Assembly: GCA_007693435.1 (NCBI GenBank) | Contig: REDO01000061.1 | Coordinates: 1-48,222 of the forward strand | Direction of reading: 5' to 3' | DNA length: 48,222 nucleotides | From: Salinarimonadaceae bacterium | Lineage (GTDB): Bacteria > Pseudomonadota > Alphaproteobacteria > Rhizobiales > Beijerinckiaceae | In this document: piece after piece, positions 8,657 to 17,858 of the stretch | Position numbering within the stretch: position 1 is the first letter of the stretch | Layout: every line of letters starts with the position of its first letter | Made by a program: the position numbers and the translations under genes | Notes under the pieces: generated by a model | Told to the model about the DNA's origin: nothing | The model's database searches: none | Seen by the model: the letters and a program-made list of their open reading frames with translations, nothing else

Positions 8657-9682
8657 TTGCTCGCCGCCCTCAAATCGCTGGCTCGCGCCGAACCGCCTCC
8701 CGAACCCGACGACGGATCCGGAACCGAGGCCTCCGTAACGCCGAATGAGGTCGCGCGGCCGGCGGAGCCCGAGCAAACGCCGTTCACCATCAGCGTGTTC
8801 GACCGCGGCGAGCCGTGCTTCACCCAGGATTTCGCCGCCGGCGAAGTGGTGATCGGCGGCGACCCGGAATCCGATATCGTGATCACCGATATCGATACGC
8901 CTGAAGTCGCCGTTCTGCGGCTGGAACGCATCGGCGCCGCCTGCCTCGTGACGATCACCGCGCTGTGCGGCGGCGTGATGGCGCGCGGGCGCGAGCTGCC
9001 CGTCGGGCGCCCGCTCGTCTTCCCCGACGGCGCGCGCTTCACCGTCGCGGGAGATTACGCCTTCGAGGTCGCGTTCGCCGCGCCGCAGGCGGTCGTTTCG
9101 GATCGCCGCTCCGCGCCGTTGGCGCTGCTCGGCGTCGCCGCCGCCTTCGCCGCGGCCGGATGGATCCTGTCCGAGCCGCTGCCGCGCCCGGCCGCGCCGC
9201 CCCCGGCATCCGGGATCGAGGAGCCCACGACGGCGCGGATCGACGATGCGCCGCTGCGCGCGCCGCCGCTCGCCGAAGCCGTCGATCCGGGCGCGCGTCT
9301 CGCCTCGGCGGAAGCGGATCTGCGCGCCCGCCTCGTCTCCGCCAATCTCGTTCCCCCGGTGCGCGTGTCGCGCCGGGGCGGGACCCTCGCCGTGGAAGGT
9401 TCGGTGACGGCTCAGGAGCGCGAGCGCCTCGTCGACGTGCTCCAGGCCTTCCTCGCGCGCGCGCGCGTTCCTCTGGAGATGGCGCTGGAATCCGAACCGG
9501 CGACGACGCCGTTCTTCACCTCCGTCGTCCTGCGCCCGCAGACCTTCGTGATCGGCGCCGACGGACGCCGCTATGGTCTGGGCCAGCGACTGCCCGACGG
9601 GGGCATGATTGAAAAAATCGACGAGACCAGCATTGTCGTTAACCGGGATGGACTACGAGAGCGTGTAGACTACGCGCGGTAG
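8657..9682 (+). CDS. sctD: Type III secretion inner-membrane ring protein SctD
   Basis: SctD (YscD/EscD) forms the outer of the two inner-membrane rings of the injectisome. The 341 residues show a cytoplasmic FHA-like domain (about 42-142, with GGDPESDIVITD), one membrane helix (153-171), a Pro-rich linker and a periplasmic part. The latter contains a BON-like ring module (about 230-285) and the family C-terminal block (IGADGRRYGLGQRLPDGG). The start is TTG at 8657 behind GAGGAG; no better ATG exists. The protein is somewhat shorter than most SctD proteins. It is cotranscribed with the secretin-N gene (13 bp gap) and sctV (28 bp gap). Confidence 0.82.
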   Translation: MLAALKSLARAEPPPEPDDGSGTEASVTPNEVARPAEPEQTPFTISVFDRGEPCFTQDFAAGEVVIGGDPESDIVITDIDTPEVAVLRLERIGAACLVTITALCGGVMARGRELPVGRPLVFPDGARFTVAGDYAFEVAFAAPQAVVSDRRSAPLALLGVAAAFAAAGWILSEPLPRPAAPPPASGIEEPTTARIDDAPLRAPPLAEAVDPGARLASAEADLRARLVSANLVPPVRVSRRGGTLAVEGSVTAQERERLVDVLQAFLARARVPLEMALESEPATTPFFTSVVLRPQTFVIGADGRRYGLGQRLPDGGMIEKIDETSIVVNRDGLRERVDYAR

Positions 9683-9710
9683 AGTCATCGAGCCGGGGAC
9701 AAGCACAGCG

Positions 9711-11723
9711 ATGGTGGCGTTGAATCGCTTTCTCGCGGAATGCGCGAAGCGCCAGGATCTGGTCTTCGCGTTCTTCTTCGTGCTCATCGTCGCGATGCTG
9801 GTCTTGCCCCTGCCGACCTGGCTGATCGACGCGCTGCTCGCAATCAATCTGACGCTCTCCCTCGTCGTGCTGATCTCGGCGACCTATCTGCGGTCGCCGC
9901 TGGAAATGTCTTCATTTCCCTCGATCATCCTGATGACGAGCATCATGCGCGTCGCGCTCTCCGTCGCGACGACGCGCCTGATCCTCGCCACGGGCGATCC
10001 CGGCGCGCTGATCGTCGCCTTCGGCCAGTTCGTCATCAGCGGCAATCTCGTCGTCGGTCTGGTCATCTTCCTGATCATCGCCGTCGTTCAGTTCATGGTC
10101 GTCACCAAGGGCGCGGAGCGCATTTCCGAAGTCGCCGCGCGCTTCACGCTGGACGCCCTGCCCGGCAAGCAGATGTCGATCGACAACGACGTGCGCGCCG
10201 GCGACATCACCGCCGAGGAGGCGCGCGACAAGCGCCAGACGCTGCAACTGGAGATGCAGTTCCACGGCGCGATGGACGGCGCGATGCGCTTCGTGAAGGG
10301 CGACGCGATCGCCGGCCTCATCATCGTCTTCATCAACCTCGTCGGCGGCATGACGATCGGCATGGCCCAGCGCGGCCTCTCGGCCGGCGAGGCCGGGCAA
10401 CTCTACGTGCTCCTGTCGGTCGGCGACGGGCTGATCGCGCAGATCCCCGCCATGTTCATCGCGCTCGCCGCCGGCACGATCGTCACCCGCGTGACGACCG
10501 ACAAGAGCTCCAATCTCGGGCAGGACATCACCCGCCAGATCGGCGCCGATCCCAAGGCGCTTGGCGTCGCAGGAATCGTGGCCGTTTCCATGGGCTTCAT
10601 CCCGGGCTTTCCGACGGCGGTCTTCCTCATTCTCGGATCGATGCTCTGCGCAGGCGCGTTCGCGTTGACGCGTTCTGCGGCGAAGCGAGCCGCCGATGAC
10701 GCGCTCGACGGCTCGCGAGCAGCTCCGGCGCCGTCCCCCGACGGCGACGATTCGGAGGCGGATCCGTCCGACCCCATGACCGCAGGACCCGACGAACCGC
10801 TGCCTCTGCGCCCCGTCCAACCCGGCGACATCATGGTCGTGAACGGCGAGCCCGGCACTCTCGAGAAGCTGCGGCCGGACGAAGTCTACGAACATGTCGA
10901 ATATACGAAGGCGCTGTTCCTGCGCCGGATGGGCTTCTCCGCGCCGCCCGTCGGGTTTCGCGAAGATCCGAATCTGGCGCCCGGCGAGTTCGTGATCGAG
11001 ATCGATGACGTGCCGATGAGCCGGTTCGTCATCGCGGGCGTCGATCCGGACCAGCCCCTGAACGAGGAGCAGGCGCGCGAATACGCGGGGCGGATAGCAG
11101 CGATTCGTTTCCGCCACGCCGCCAGCCTTTTCGGCGTGCCCGAGGCGACACAGTGGCTGGAGGACATCAAGCCGAGCTGCGGGCGCCTCGCCACCGACAT
11201 CCAGCAGCTCATGCCGTTCATGACGCTCGTCGAGACCCTGCGCCGGCTTCTCGACGACGGCGTCGGCCTCGCTCCCCCGCGCCTCGTGCTCGAGGGCCTC
11301 GTCCAGGCTTCGCAGCGCTCGCAGGATCCCGACATGGCGGCCGAGATCGTGCGCTCGCTTCTCCAGCGCCAGATTTCCCATTTCGCTGCCGTGGGCTCCA
11401 ACGTCATCAACGCGCTGGTGCTCGCTCCCGACATCGAGGGCGTGCTGCGCCAGTCTAGCGCGCCGGACCAACGCGGCCCCGCGATCCGGGCCGCCGACGA
11501 GACCGTGCAGGCCTTCATCGCGCAGGCCCGTGACGCTGTCGCGCGAAACGAAGCGGAATACGATGCGGTCGCATTCCTTACCCCCTCGGATCTGCGCCGT
11601 CCCCTGCACAAGCTCCTGAAGCAGCACGGCGTGATCACGCAGGTCCTCGCCTTCTCCGACGTCGCCCCGGGATTCGAGGTCCGCACCGTCGAGGTCGTGA
11701 GCCGGGCCGCGCAGGCGGCGTGA
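9711..11723 (+). CDS. sctV: Type III secretion export apparatus protein SctV
   Basis: SctV (EscV/HrcV/LcrD, FlhA homologue) is the large nonameric export-gate protein. The 670 residues have eight predicted membrane helices in the first 320, the FHIPEP-family signature around residues 130-165 (TKGAERISEVAARFTLDALPGKQMSIDND region) and a large cytoplasmic domain from about 360. I prefer SctV to flagellar FlhA because it follows sctD and a secretin gene, and no flagellar gene is nearby. It is the last gene of the plus-strand operon; the next gene is a porin 353 bp away. SctR, S, T, U, N, J and Q are not in the window. Confidence 0.92.
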   Translation: MVALNRFLAECAKRQDLVFAFFFVLIVAMLVLPLPTWLIDALLAINLTLSLVVLISATYLRSPLEMSSFPSIILMTSIMRVALSVATTRLILATGDPGALIVAFGQFVISGNLVVGLVIFLIIAVVQFMVVTKGAERISEVAARFTLDALPGKQMSIDNDVRAGDITAEEARDKRQTLQLEMQFHGAMDGAMRFVKGDAIAGLIIVFINLVGGMTIGMAQRGLSAGEAGQLYVLLSVGDGLIAQIPAMFIALAAGTIVTRVTTDKSSNLGQDITRQIGADPKALGVAGIVAVSMGFIPGFPTAVFLILGSMLCAGAFALTRSAAKRAADDALDGSRAAPAPSPDGDDSEADPSDPMTAGPDEPLPLRPVQPGDIMVVNGEPGTLEKLRPDEVYEHVEYTKALFLRRMGFSAPPVGFREDPNLAPGEFVIEIDDVPMSRFVIAGVDPDQPLNEEQAREYAGRIAAIRFRHAASLFGVPEATQWLEDIKPSCGRLATDIQQLMPFMTLVETLRRLLDDGVGLAPPRLVLEGLVQASQRSQDPDMAAEIVRSLLQRQISHFAAVGSNVINALVLAPDIEGVLRQSSAPDQRGPAIRAADETVQAFIAQARDAVARNEAEYDAVAFLTPSDLRRPLHKLLKQHGVITQVLAFSDVAPGFEVRTVEVVSRAAQAA

Positions 11724-12076
11724 TTCGTCGAATCCGGACGGAGAACGCCCGTTTCCGCTCCGGAATCCGGCGCCGGCCGCGTCGATCGAGGCGAACGAGA
11801 GCGAGAAATCCCCCGATCGCCGCCGGTTTCGTTGCGTTTGTGCAACAGCGACCTGAAAAGCCCCCGGGAAGGGCGTCCGGGGGCGATCGTTAAGTTGATC
11901 CAAAAAGCGGCATGGCTATGGTGACTTTGCGACGGGGGGTCCCCGGTCGCAGCCCGCGCCGGCTTCAAACACGAAAGAACCTGCGCGGGTGAATCGGGGA
12001 AAAGGGACGCCGAAGGGCCTCAACGGTTCCGAAGCACAACGCCCGCCCCTGGGTCTCGAAACTTTGGAGGTCAGTT
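11724..12076 (+). other. Intergenic region between sctV and the porin
   Basis: No credible coding sequence. It contains two GC-rich hairpins: GTTGC/GCAAC at 11830-11845, and GCCCCCGG/CCGGGGGC at 11860-11867 and 11877-11884. The second may end the type III transcript although no T-run follows. A weak promoter-like pair (TTGATC 11895-11900, CTATGG 11916-11921) precedes a leader of about 150 bases. A good GGAGG at 12066-12070 serves the porin. Confidence 0.5.
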
Positions 12077-13441
12077 ATGAAGCTCGCAAAGAGCCTTCTC
12101 CTCGGAACCGCCGCCGGCCTCGCCGTCGCCGTTTCCGTTCAAGCCGCCGATCTGCCCGTCCGCAAGGCGGCGCCGGTCGATTACGTCCGTGTCTGCTCCG
12201 CGTATGGCAACGGCTTCTTCTACATCCCCGGCACGGAAACCTGCCTGCGCGTCGGCGGCTACGTCCGTTATGAGTCGCGCTTCTCCGACACGGGTTGGTC
12301 CGTCCCCCGCGCCAACCAGGTTGGCGGCGTCGGCGCTGGCGTTGTTGGTCTGAACACGGCCGCTCCGCAGGTCGTTCGCGCTGCGGCGACGTTCGCTCGC
12401 GGCTCGGGCTACACGCAGTTCGCTCGCGGCTCGGTCCAGCTCGACGCCCGCACGGCGACCGAGTACGGCCTCCTGCGCAGCTTCATCAACGGCTTCTTCG
12501 ATTCGACCGGCGTGAACCTCTACCACGCCTACATCCAGTTCGGCGGTCTGACGGCCGGTCGTATCAGCTCGTTCTTCCGTCCGATCGGCGGCCCCGCCCT
12601 CAGCGGCGGCATGTGGGTCGGTGAGATGCCGGCTCCCTTGATCGCCTACACGGCGACGTTCGGCGCCTTCTCGGCCACGATCTCGGCTGAAGGCAGCCGC
12701 AATGCGGCCAACCGCGCGAACATGTCGGCGCTTCAGGGCAGCCAGGCTCGCGTCGCCGGCACGCCTTCGATGCCCGACTTCGTCGGCGCGATCGCCTACC
12801 GTGATCCGGGCTTCGCCGTTCACATGAGCGCCGCGCTCAGCCAGGTGCGTTCGAACAACCGCTTCGGCCCGCAGGGCGCCTTCGTCGATACGAAGTACGG
12901 CTACGCGCTGCTCGGTGGTCTGACCGTCAACCTGCCCATGGTCGGCGCGGGGACGAGCTTCCAGATCCAGGGTGTCTACGCCAGCGGCGCCACGACCTAT
13001 GCCGGCATCTCGCAGGCTAACCGTCGCTTCGCGATCGAAGACGGCGACGCCTTCGTCAACTCGGCCGGCGGCGTTTCGCTCGCCCGCGCCTGGTCGATCA
13101 ATGCCCGCCTGAACCACACCTGGGCCCCCGGCATCAGCCAGACCCTGTACGGCGCGTACGGCGAGTACGACGCTCCTGGCGCCGTCCGCCGCACCTGGGC
13201 TGCCGGCACCACGCCGTTCAACCTGCAGAACGACCCCGGTCAGTACACCAGCTGGCAGCTCGGCACTGTCGTCAACTGGTCGCCGGTCGCTGGCCTCACC
13301 GTCTCCGGTGACGTCAACTACCTCCAGACCACGGCAAAGCGTCGTATCCTGGTCGCCGGCACCGCCAACGCTGCGGGCGCGCGTTACTCGAAGTCCGACG
13401 ACCGTTGGACGGCCACGATCCGCATCCAGCGCGCTTTCTGA
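12077..13441 (+). CDS. Outer-membrane porin, Porin_2 (alphaproteobacterial Omp2/Rop) family
   Basis: A general-diffusion porin of 454 residues. It has a classic Sec signal peptide ([23 protein letters not shown], cleaved before ADLPVRKAA). The family marker follows: [31 protein letters not shown], where the two cysteines can form the conserved disulphide. Amphipathic beta strands run to the terminal aromatic IRIQRAF. The ATG at 12077 lies 6 bp after GGAGG. The codon choice is less extreme than in neighbouring genes, as expected for a very highly expressed gene. It is monocistronic, ending at the strong terminator at 13467. Confidence 0.93.
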   Translation: MKLAKSLLLGTAAGLAVAVSVQAADLPVRKAAPVDYVRVCSAYGNGFFYIPGTETCLRVGGYVRYESRFSDTGWSVPRANQVGGVGAGVVGLNTAAPQVVRAAATFARGSGYTQFARGSVQLDARTATEYGLLRSFINGFFDSTGVNLYHAYIQFGGLTAGRISSFFRPIGGPALSGGMWVGEMPAPLIAYTATFGAFSATISAEGSRNAANRANMSALQGSQARVAGTPSMPDFVGAIAYRDPGFAVHMSAALSQVRSNNRFGPQGAFVDTKYGYALLGGLTVNLPMVGAGTSFQIQGVYASGATTYAGISQANRRFAIEDGDAFVNSAGGVSLARAWSINARLNHTWAPGISQTLYGAYGEYDAPGAVRRTWAAGTTPFNLQNDPGQYTSWQLGTVVNWSPVAGLTVSGDVNYLQTTAKRRILVAGTANAAGARYSKSDDRWTATIRIQRAF

Positions 13442-13466
13442 TCGGTTCATCCCGATTGGATCAGGG

Positions 13467-13500
13467 AAGCCCCGGCTCACGCCGGGGCTTTTCCTTTTTC
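13467..13500 (+). terminator. Rho-independent terminator of the porin gene
   Basis: Perfect 10-bp stem AAGCCCCGGC / GCCGGGGCTT with a TCAC loop, followed by TTCCTTTTTC. It begins 26 bp after the porin stop. Confidence 0.92.
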
Positions 13501-13592
13501 ACGCCCTCATTTCGTCACGCTCCCCCGGCACACCCTCGTCCGACAAGCGCTGCGCCGGCGCGAAGCGTCCACGGAGAGGTCCCATTCGTTAC

Positions 13593-14534
13593 TTGACCGC
13601 CATCGCAATGCTCGCCGCCGGAGCCGGAACAGCGGCTCTGGTCTTCTACGCCGCGCAATCCGTCGAGGACCGGATCGGGACCGACCTTTCGCCGGCGATC
13701 GCCAGCACGCCGCAGCGCCTGTCGCCGACCGAAGACGAGCCAAATCTCGTCACCGGCTCGATCCCCGAACCGGCGGACGCCGCCGCGACGCAACCACCCG
13801 GCCCTGTCCTCCGCCTGTCCCGCTCGGGCGATACGATCCGCATCGCCGGGGCCGTCGGCGACACCTCCTCCCTCGCGGACTTCCGCGCCGCCGCCCGCGA
13901 GGCCTTTCCGACGGCCGGCCTCGAGGCGAGCCTTCGCGGCGATCCCGCTCTCGGCTCCGACATCGCGCAGGCCGGCCTCGCCGCCGTCGCCGCGCTGGCT
14001 CGTCTCGCCGAGGGCGAGGCGCTCATCGAGGAGGGCGTTCTCGCCCTCGAGGGCCGCGCGCTCTATCCCCAGACGCAGCAAGCCGTTCGCGAACGCCTCG
14101 CCTCCCTCGCGCCGACCGGCTGGCGAATCGACCTCGCCGTCGAGGAACCCGCGACGATCGAAACCTCGGCCGCGATCTGTGAAGGGCGGCTCGCCGCCGC
14201 GCTCGCGAGCGCGCCGATCGTCTTCGCCGTCGCGTCGGCGCGTCTTGCGGACGAGACACAGGAGCATATCGACCAGCTGGCTGCGATCCTGGAGGATTGT
14301 GAGGACGTCTCCGTCGAGATCGGCGGCCATACGGATTCGGACGGCCCCGAGGCCACGAACGTCCGGATATCGCAATCGCGCGCCGAGGCCGTTCGCGAGG
14401 CGCTCCTGGCGCGCGGCGTCGATCCCGACCGTGTCGCAGCAGTGGGCTACGGCGATGCCCGCCCCGTCGCGCCCAACGACACGGACGAGAACAAGGCCCT
14501 CAACCGCCGCATCGAGATCGTCGTCCAGCGCTGA
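13593..14534 (+). CDS. OmpA-family envelope protein with BON-like repeats
   Basis: The product has a hydrophobic N-terminal anchor (TAIAMLAAGAGTAALVFYAA), a linker, two BON-like modules (about residues 65-185) and a C-terminal OmpA peptidoglycan-binding domain. The last carries the signature GGHTDSDGPEATNVRISQSRAEA region and NRRIEIVV. It probably tethers the envelope to peptidoglycan. The start is uncertain. The good ribosome-binding site GGAGAGG at 13573-13579 points to an ATT at 13584 (giving a natural-looking M-R-Y-L-T-A-I-A-M-L), whereas the first conventional starts, TTG at 13593 and ATG at 13608, are 13 and 28 bp away. TTG is used here as a compromise. Confidence 0.8.
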   Translation: MTAIAMLAAGAGTAALVFYAAQSVEDRIGTDLSPAIASTPQRLSPTEDEPNLVTGSIPEPADAAATQPPGPVLRLSRSGDTIRIAGAVGDTSSLADFRAAAREAFPTAGLEASLRGDPALGSDIAQAGLAAVAALARLAEGEALIEEGVLALEGRALYPQTQQAVRERLASLAPTGWRIDLAVEEPATIETSAAICEGRLAAALASAPIVFAVASARLADETQEHIDQLAAILEDCEDVSVEIGGHTDSDGPEATNVRISQSRAEAVREALLARGVDPDRVAAVGYGDARPVAPNDTDENKALNRRIEIVVQR

Positions 14535-14728
14535 CGCTATCCCTCCGGCAAGCGTCTCCACGCGCAGAACGCGCCGATGCGGCGAGCATCACGGCCGCAC
14601 CCTTCGCCGCACCCTTCGCAATGTCGGCGTGCGATCGGCCTTGAAGCCGGGGGCGGAGCGGGCTATCGCCAATGCGCGCGCCCCGTCCACGTCCGGCCAT
14701 GCCGAAACCCTGTGAGAATCCCGCCGCG

Positions 14729-15577
14729 ATGAAAACGAAATACGTCCTCACCCTCTCATGCCCGGATCGCGTCGGCATCGTCGCTGCGGTGGCCGGTTTC
14801 CTTGCGGAGCGCGGCGGCAATATCCAGGCGAGCGCGCAATATAACGACGTCGACACGCAGCTCTTTTTCATGCGCGTCGCGTTCGAGATCGAGGCCGGAG
14901 AGGACGAACTGCGCGCGGCCTTCAGTTCTTCCGTCGGCGCGCCGCTTGCGATGGACTGGCATCTCACGCGCGCCGACTACCGCCCGCGCATGCTGGTGAT
15001 GGTCTCGAAATTCGGCCATTGCCTCAACGACCTGCTCTATCGCTACGGGACGGGCCTTCTGAAGACCCAGATCGCGGCGGTCGTCTCCAACCATCGCGAC
15101 TTCTACCGCCTGGCGGCCAATTACGACGTGCCGTTTCACCACCTCCCGGTCACCGCCGCGACGAAGGCGGCGCAGGAGGCGAAGCTGCGCGAACTGATCG
15201 AGATCGAGAAGATCGACGTCGTGGTCCTCGCCCGCTACATGCAGGTTCTCTCGCCCGAATTCTGCGCGGCTATGCCAGGGCGGATCATCAACATCCACCA
15301 TTCCTTCCTGCCGAGCTTCAAGGGCGCGGCGCCCTACACGCAGGCGCACCGGCGCGGCGTGAAGCTCATCGGCGCGACGGCGCATTACGTCACGGCCGAT
15401 CTCGACGAGGGGCCGATCATCGAGCAGGACGTCACCCGCGTCGACCACAATATGGCCCCCGACGATCTCATGGCGGCGGGCCGCGACGTGGAATGCTCCG
15501 TGCTCGCGCGCGCCGCGCGCTACCATGTCGAGCGCCGCGTCCTGATGAACGGAAACCGCACCGTCGTCTTCTCCTGA
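14729..15577 (+). CDS. purU: Formyltetrahydrofolate deformylase
   Basis: PurU hydrolyses 10-formyl-THF to formate and THF, balancing the one-carbon pool; it complements glyA and 5-formyl-THF cyclo-ligase found in the same window. The 282 residues contain an N-terminal ACT domain (about 1-80, TLSCPDRVGIVAAVAGF) and a formyltransferase-fold domain. The latter has ARYMQVLSPEFC, the NIHHSFLPSFKGA motif and the catalytic-aspartate stretch DEGPIIEQDVTRVDH. The ATG at 14729 gives the standard start; an in-frame ATG 30 bp upstream is less likely. Confidence 0.95.
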   Translation: MKTKYVLTLSCPDRVGIVAAVAGFLAERGGNIQASAQYNDVDTQLFFMRVAFEIEAGEDELRAAFSSSVGAPLAMDWHLTRADYRPRMLVMVSKFGHCLNDLLYRYGTGLLKTQIAAVVSNHRDFYRLAANYDVPFHHLPVTAATKAAQEAKLRELIEIEKIDVVVLARYMQVLSPEFCAAMPGRIINIHHSFLPSFKGAAPYTQAHRRGVKLIGATAHYVTADLDEGPIIEQDVTRVDHNMAPDDLMAAGRDVECSVLARAARYHVERRVLMNGNRTVVFS

Positions 15578-15689
15578 AGCCGGGCGTTGCGAAAAGAGCC
15601 TAACGCGCGTGCGCCTTTGCCCACGCAAGCCGCCTCGACGCAGCCGCTTCCGCCACGTATCCAAGGCTGATCGAGATCGGATCAACGCA

Positions 15690-16616
15690 TTGCACGGACC
15701 AGCCCCCTCCTTCGACAACCGTCGCGGCATCATCGCGATGCTGTGCGCTTCGGCTTTGTTCGTGACCAACGACACGCTGGTGAAGCTCGGCTCCGAATTT
15801 TTCCCGACCACGCAGATCATGGCGATACGCGGCCTGTGCGCGGCGACGCTTGCGCTGATCTTCGTGCTGATGCTCGGGCACGGGCGGGCGCTGCGCAGCC
15901 TTGGCTCGCCCCTCGTGGCGCTGCGGGCTATATTGGAGGCAGGGTGCGCCTTTTTCTTCATGAGCGCCCTTCCCTTCCTGCCGCTCGCCAACATCATCGC
16001 AATCCTGCAGGCGACGCCGATCATCATGACGGTGATGGCGATCGCGCTCGGCTTCGAGCGGGTGGGCTGGCGTCGTTGGGCCGCCATCATCACGGGATTC
16101 TTGGGCGTGCTTCTGATCGTCCAGCCGGAGCTCGGCGCATTCGACTTCTACGTCCTCTATGCGCTGACCGCAGCCGTCCTCGTCGCGGTTCGCGACCTCG
16201 TGACGGCGCGGATCAAGCTGGAGGTGCCCTCGATCGTGATCGCGACCTCGACGACGATCGGCGTCTGCCTCGCCGGCTTCGGCATCGGCTTCGCACGGGG
16301 CGACGCGTGGCAAGATCTCGCGCGGCCCGAGGCAGGCTATCTCCTGGCGGCCGCGACATTGCTCGTGCTCGGCAATCTGACCGTCGTGATGGCGTTCCGA
16401 AACGTCGAAGTGGCGGTCGTCTCGCCGTTCCGCTATGCGATGGTCGTCGTCGCGATCATCCTCGGATTCGCCGTTTTCGGAGACTTGCCCAACGCGCTGG
16501 CCCTCACGGGCATCGGCCTTGTCGTGGGCGCGGGAATCTACACAATCCACCGCGAGAACGTCGTGCGCCGGGCGAGCGCGGGCCTCGCCTCGGCGGACGG
16601 GAGGCGCGAGTCGTGA
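15690..16616 (+). CDS. EamA/DMT-family transporter
   Basis: A membrane carrier of about 308 residues with ten predicted helices in two EamA repeats (about residues 10-140 and 150-280), the layout of drug/metabolite transporters. The substrate is unknown. The start is uncertain: TTG at 15690 gives a short cytosolic lead (MHGPAPSFDNRRG) before the first helix, while a GTG at 15609 would add 27 Arg-rich residues. Its TGA stop overlaps the GTG start of the next transporter (GTGA), so the two are translationally coupled. Confidence 0.83.
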   Translation: MHGPAPSFDNRRGIIAMLCASALFVTNDTLVKLGSEFFPTTQIMAIRGLCAATLALIFVLMLGHGRALRSLGSPLVALRAILEAGCAFFFMSALPFLPLANIIAILQATPIIMTVMAIALGFERVGWRRWAAIITGFLGVLLIVQPELGAFDFYVLYALTAAVLVAVRDLVTARIKLEVPSIVIATSTTIGVCLAGFGIGFARGDAWQDLARPEAGYLLAAATLLVLGNLTVVMAFRNVEVAVVSPFRYAMVVVAIILGFAVFGDLPNALALTGIGLVVGAGIYTIHRENVVRRASAGLASADGRRES

Positions 16617-17842
16617 ACCTTCGTGGAGCGCCGGGCGCTGCGAGCGCAGCTGCGGAAACGCCCCGGCCCATGACGCCGCCCCTCGTCATGCTCGTCGCGA
16701 TCTCGACGCTGCAGCCGGTCGCGGTGAACATCCTCGCGCCCGCGACGCCCGGGCTGGCCCGCGCCCTCGCCACCGATTACTCGACGATCCAGCTCACGCT
16801 GACGGTTTATCTGGCCACCGTCGCCATCGCCCAGATCTTCGTCGGGCCGATATCCGACCGCTTTGGCCGCAGGCCCTGCATCCTCGCCGGGGCGGCGCTG
16901 TTTCTGCTCGGCTCCGCGCTCGGCGCCTTCGCCGCCTCGATCGAGACGCTGCTCTTTTCGCGCGTTGTGCAGGCCATCGGCAGCGGGGCCTGCTTCGCGC
17001 TCGCCCGCGCCGTCGTGCGCGACACCTCGAGCATGGACCGGGCCGCGAGCGTGATGGGCTACATGGTGATGGCGATGGTCGTCGCGCCGATGATCTCCCC
17101 GTTCCTCGGCGGCCTCATCGAGGAGACGCTGGGCTGGCGGGCGATTTTTCTGGCGAAGGCCGCGCTGGGCGCGCTGGTGCTGGCCGCCGTCTGGGTCTTC
17201 CTGCACGAGACGGCCCCGCGATCCGAGCCCGCCTCGATGCTTTCCTCCCTGCAGGGCTTTCCGACCCTGCTCGGCGACCCGGCCTTCGTCCTCTACACAC
17301 TGTCGCTGTCCTTCGTGAGCGCGGCGTTCTTCATGTTCATCGCCGGCGCGCCCTGGGTGGTGATCGAGACCATGGGCCGCGCGCCGCAGGTCTACGGCCT
17401 GTATTTCATGATCAACGCCGTCGGATACATGCTGGGCAATTTCATCGCCGGCCGCTTCGGGCAAAGGCTGGGGGCGGAGCGGCTGATGATCTGGGGCGCG
17501 ACGATCGCCAGCGTCGCGATGCTGGCAGCCCTGTTTTTCGCCTATCTCGGTCCGTGGAATCCGCTGACGTTCTTCATTCCGATCGCACTCAGCTCGGTCG
17601 GATCGGGGATGACGCTGCCCGGAGCGACGGCCGCCGCCCTGTCGGTGCGTCCCAAACTCGCAGGAACCGCGTCGGGGCTTTCCGGGGCCGCGCAGCTCGG
17701 CATGGGCGCGGCGGCGGCGGCGTTTGGCGGCTATGTCGTGCAAATCGATTCGCGGGCGCTCATTCTCGCGATGCTCGCGGCGGCCGTGCTCGGTCTGGTC
17801 TGCGCGCGCACGGCCTCTGCGCGCACGGCGCGCGGCCGATAA
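16613..17842 (+). CDS. MFS transporter, Bcr/CflA-like drug efflux (DHA1)
   Basis: A 12-helix major facilitator of 409 residues. The loop 2-3 motif GPISDRFGRRP and the DHA1 motif C region (MVVAPMISPFLGG) place it with Bcr/CflA multidrug or small-molecule exporters. The GTG start overlaps the stop of the upstream DMT gene; an internal ATG at 16670 is an alternative that would remove a 19-residue polar lead. The two coupled transporters may act on related compounds, but the sequence does not show which. Confidence 0.88.
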   Translation: MNLRGAPGAASAAAETPRPMTPPLVMLVAISTLQPVAVNILAPATPGLARALATDYSTIQLTLTVYLATVAIAQIFVGPISDRFGRRPCILAGAALFLLGSALGAFAASIETLLFSRVVQAIGSGACFALARAVVRDTSSMDRAASVMGYMVMAMVVAPMISPFLGGLIEETLGWRAIFLAKAALGALVLAAVWVFLHETAPRSEPASMLSSLQGFPTLLGDPAFVLYTLSLSFVSAAFFMFIAGAPWVVIETMGRAPQVYGLYFMINAVGYMLGNFIAGRFGQRLGAERLMIWGATIASVAMLAALFFAYLGPWNPLTFFIPIALSSVGSGMTLPGATAAALSVRPKLAGTASGLSGAAQLGMGAAAAAFGGYVVQIDSRALILAMLAAAVLGLVCARTASARTARGR

Positions 17843-17858
17843 GGGTGCGACCCGGGAC

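Noticed and set aside
9912-11903. 663-codon minus-strand frame opposite sctV
   Set aside because: Shadow of the sctV reading frame; composition dominated by Arg/Asp/Glu/His/Gly with no motif and no ribosome-binding site.
15600-16550. 316-codon minus-strand frame opposite the DMT transporter
   Set aside because: Antisense to a clear ten-helix membrane protein; its Arg/Asp/Glu/His-rich composition is typical of such antisense frames.
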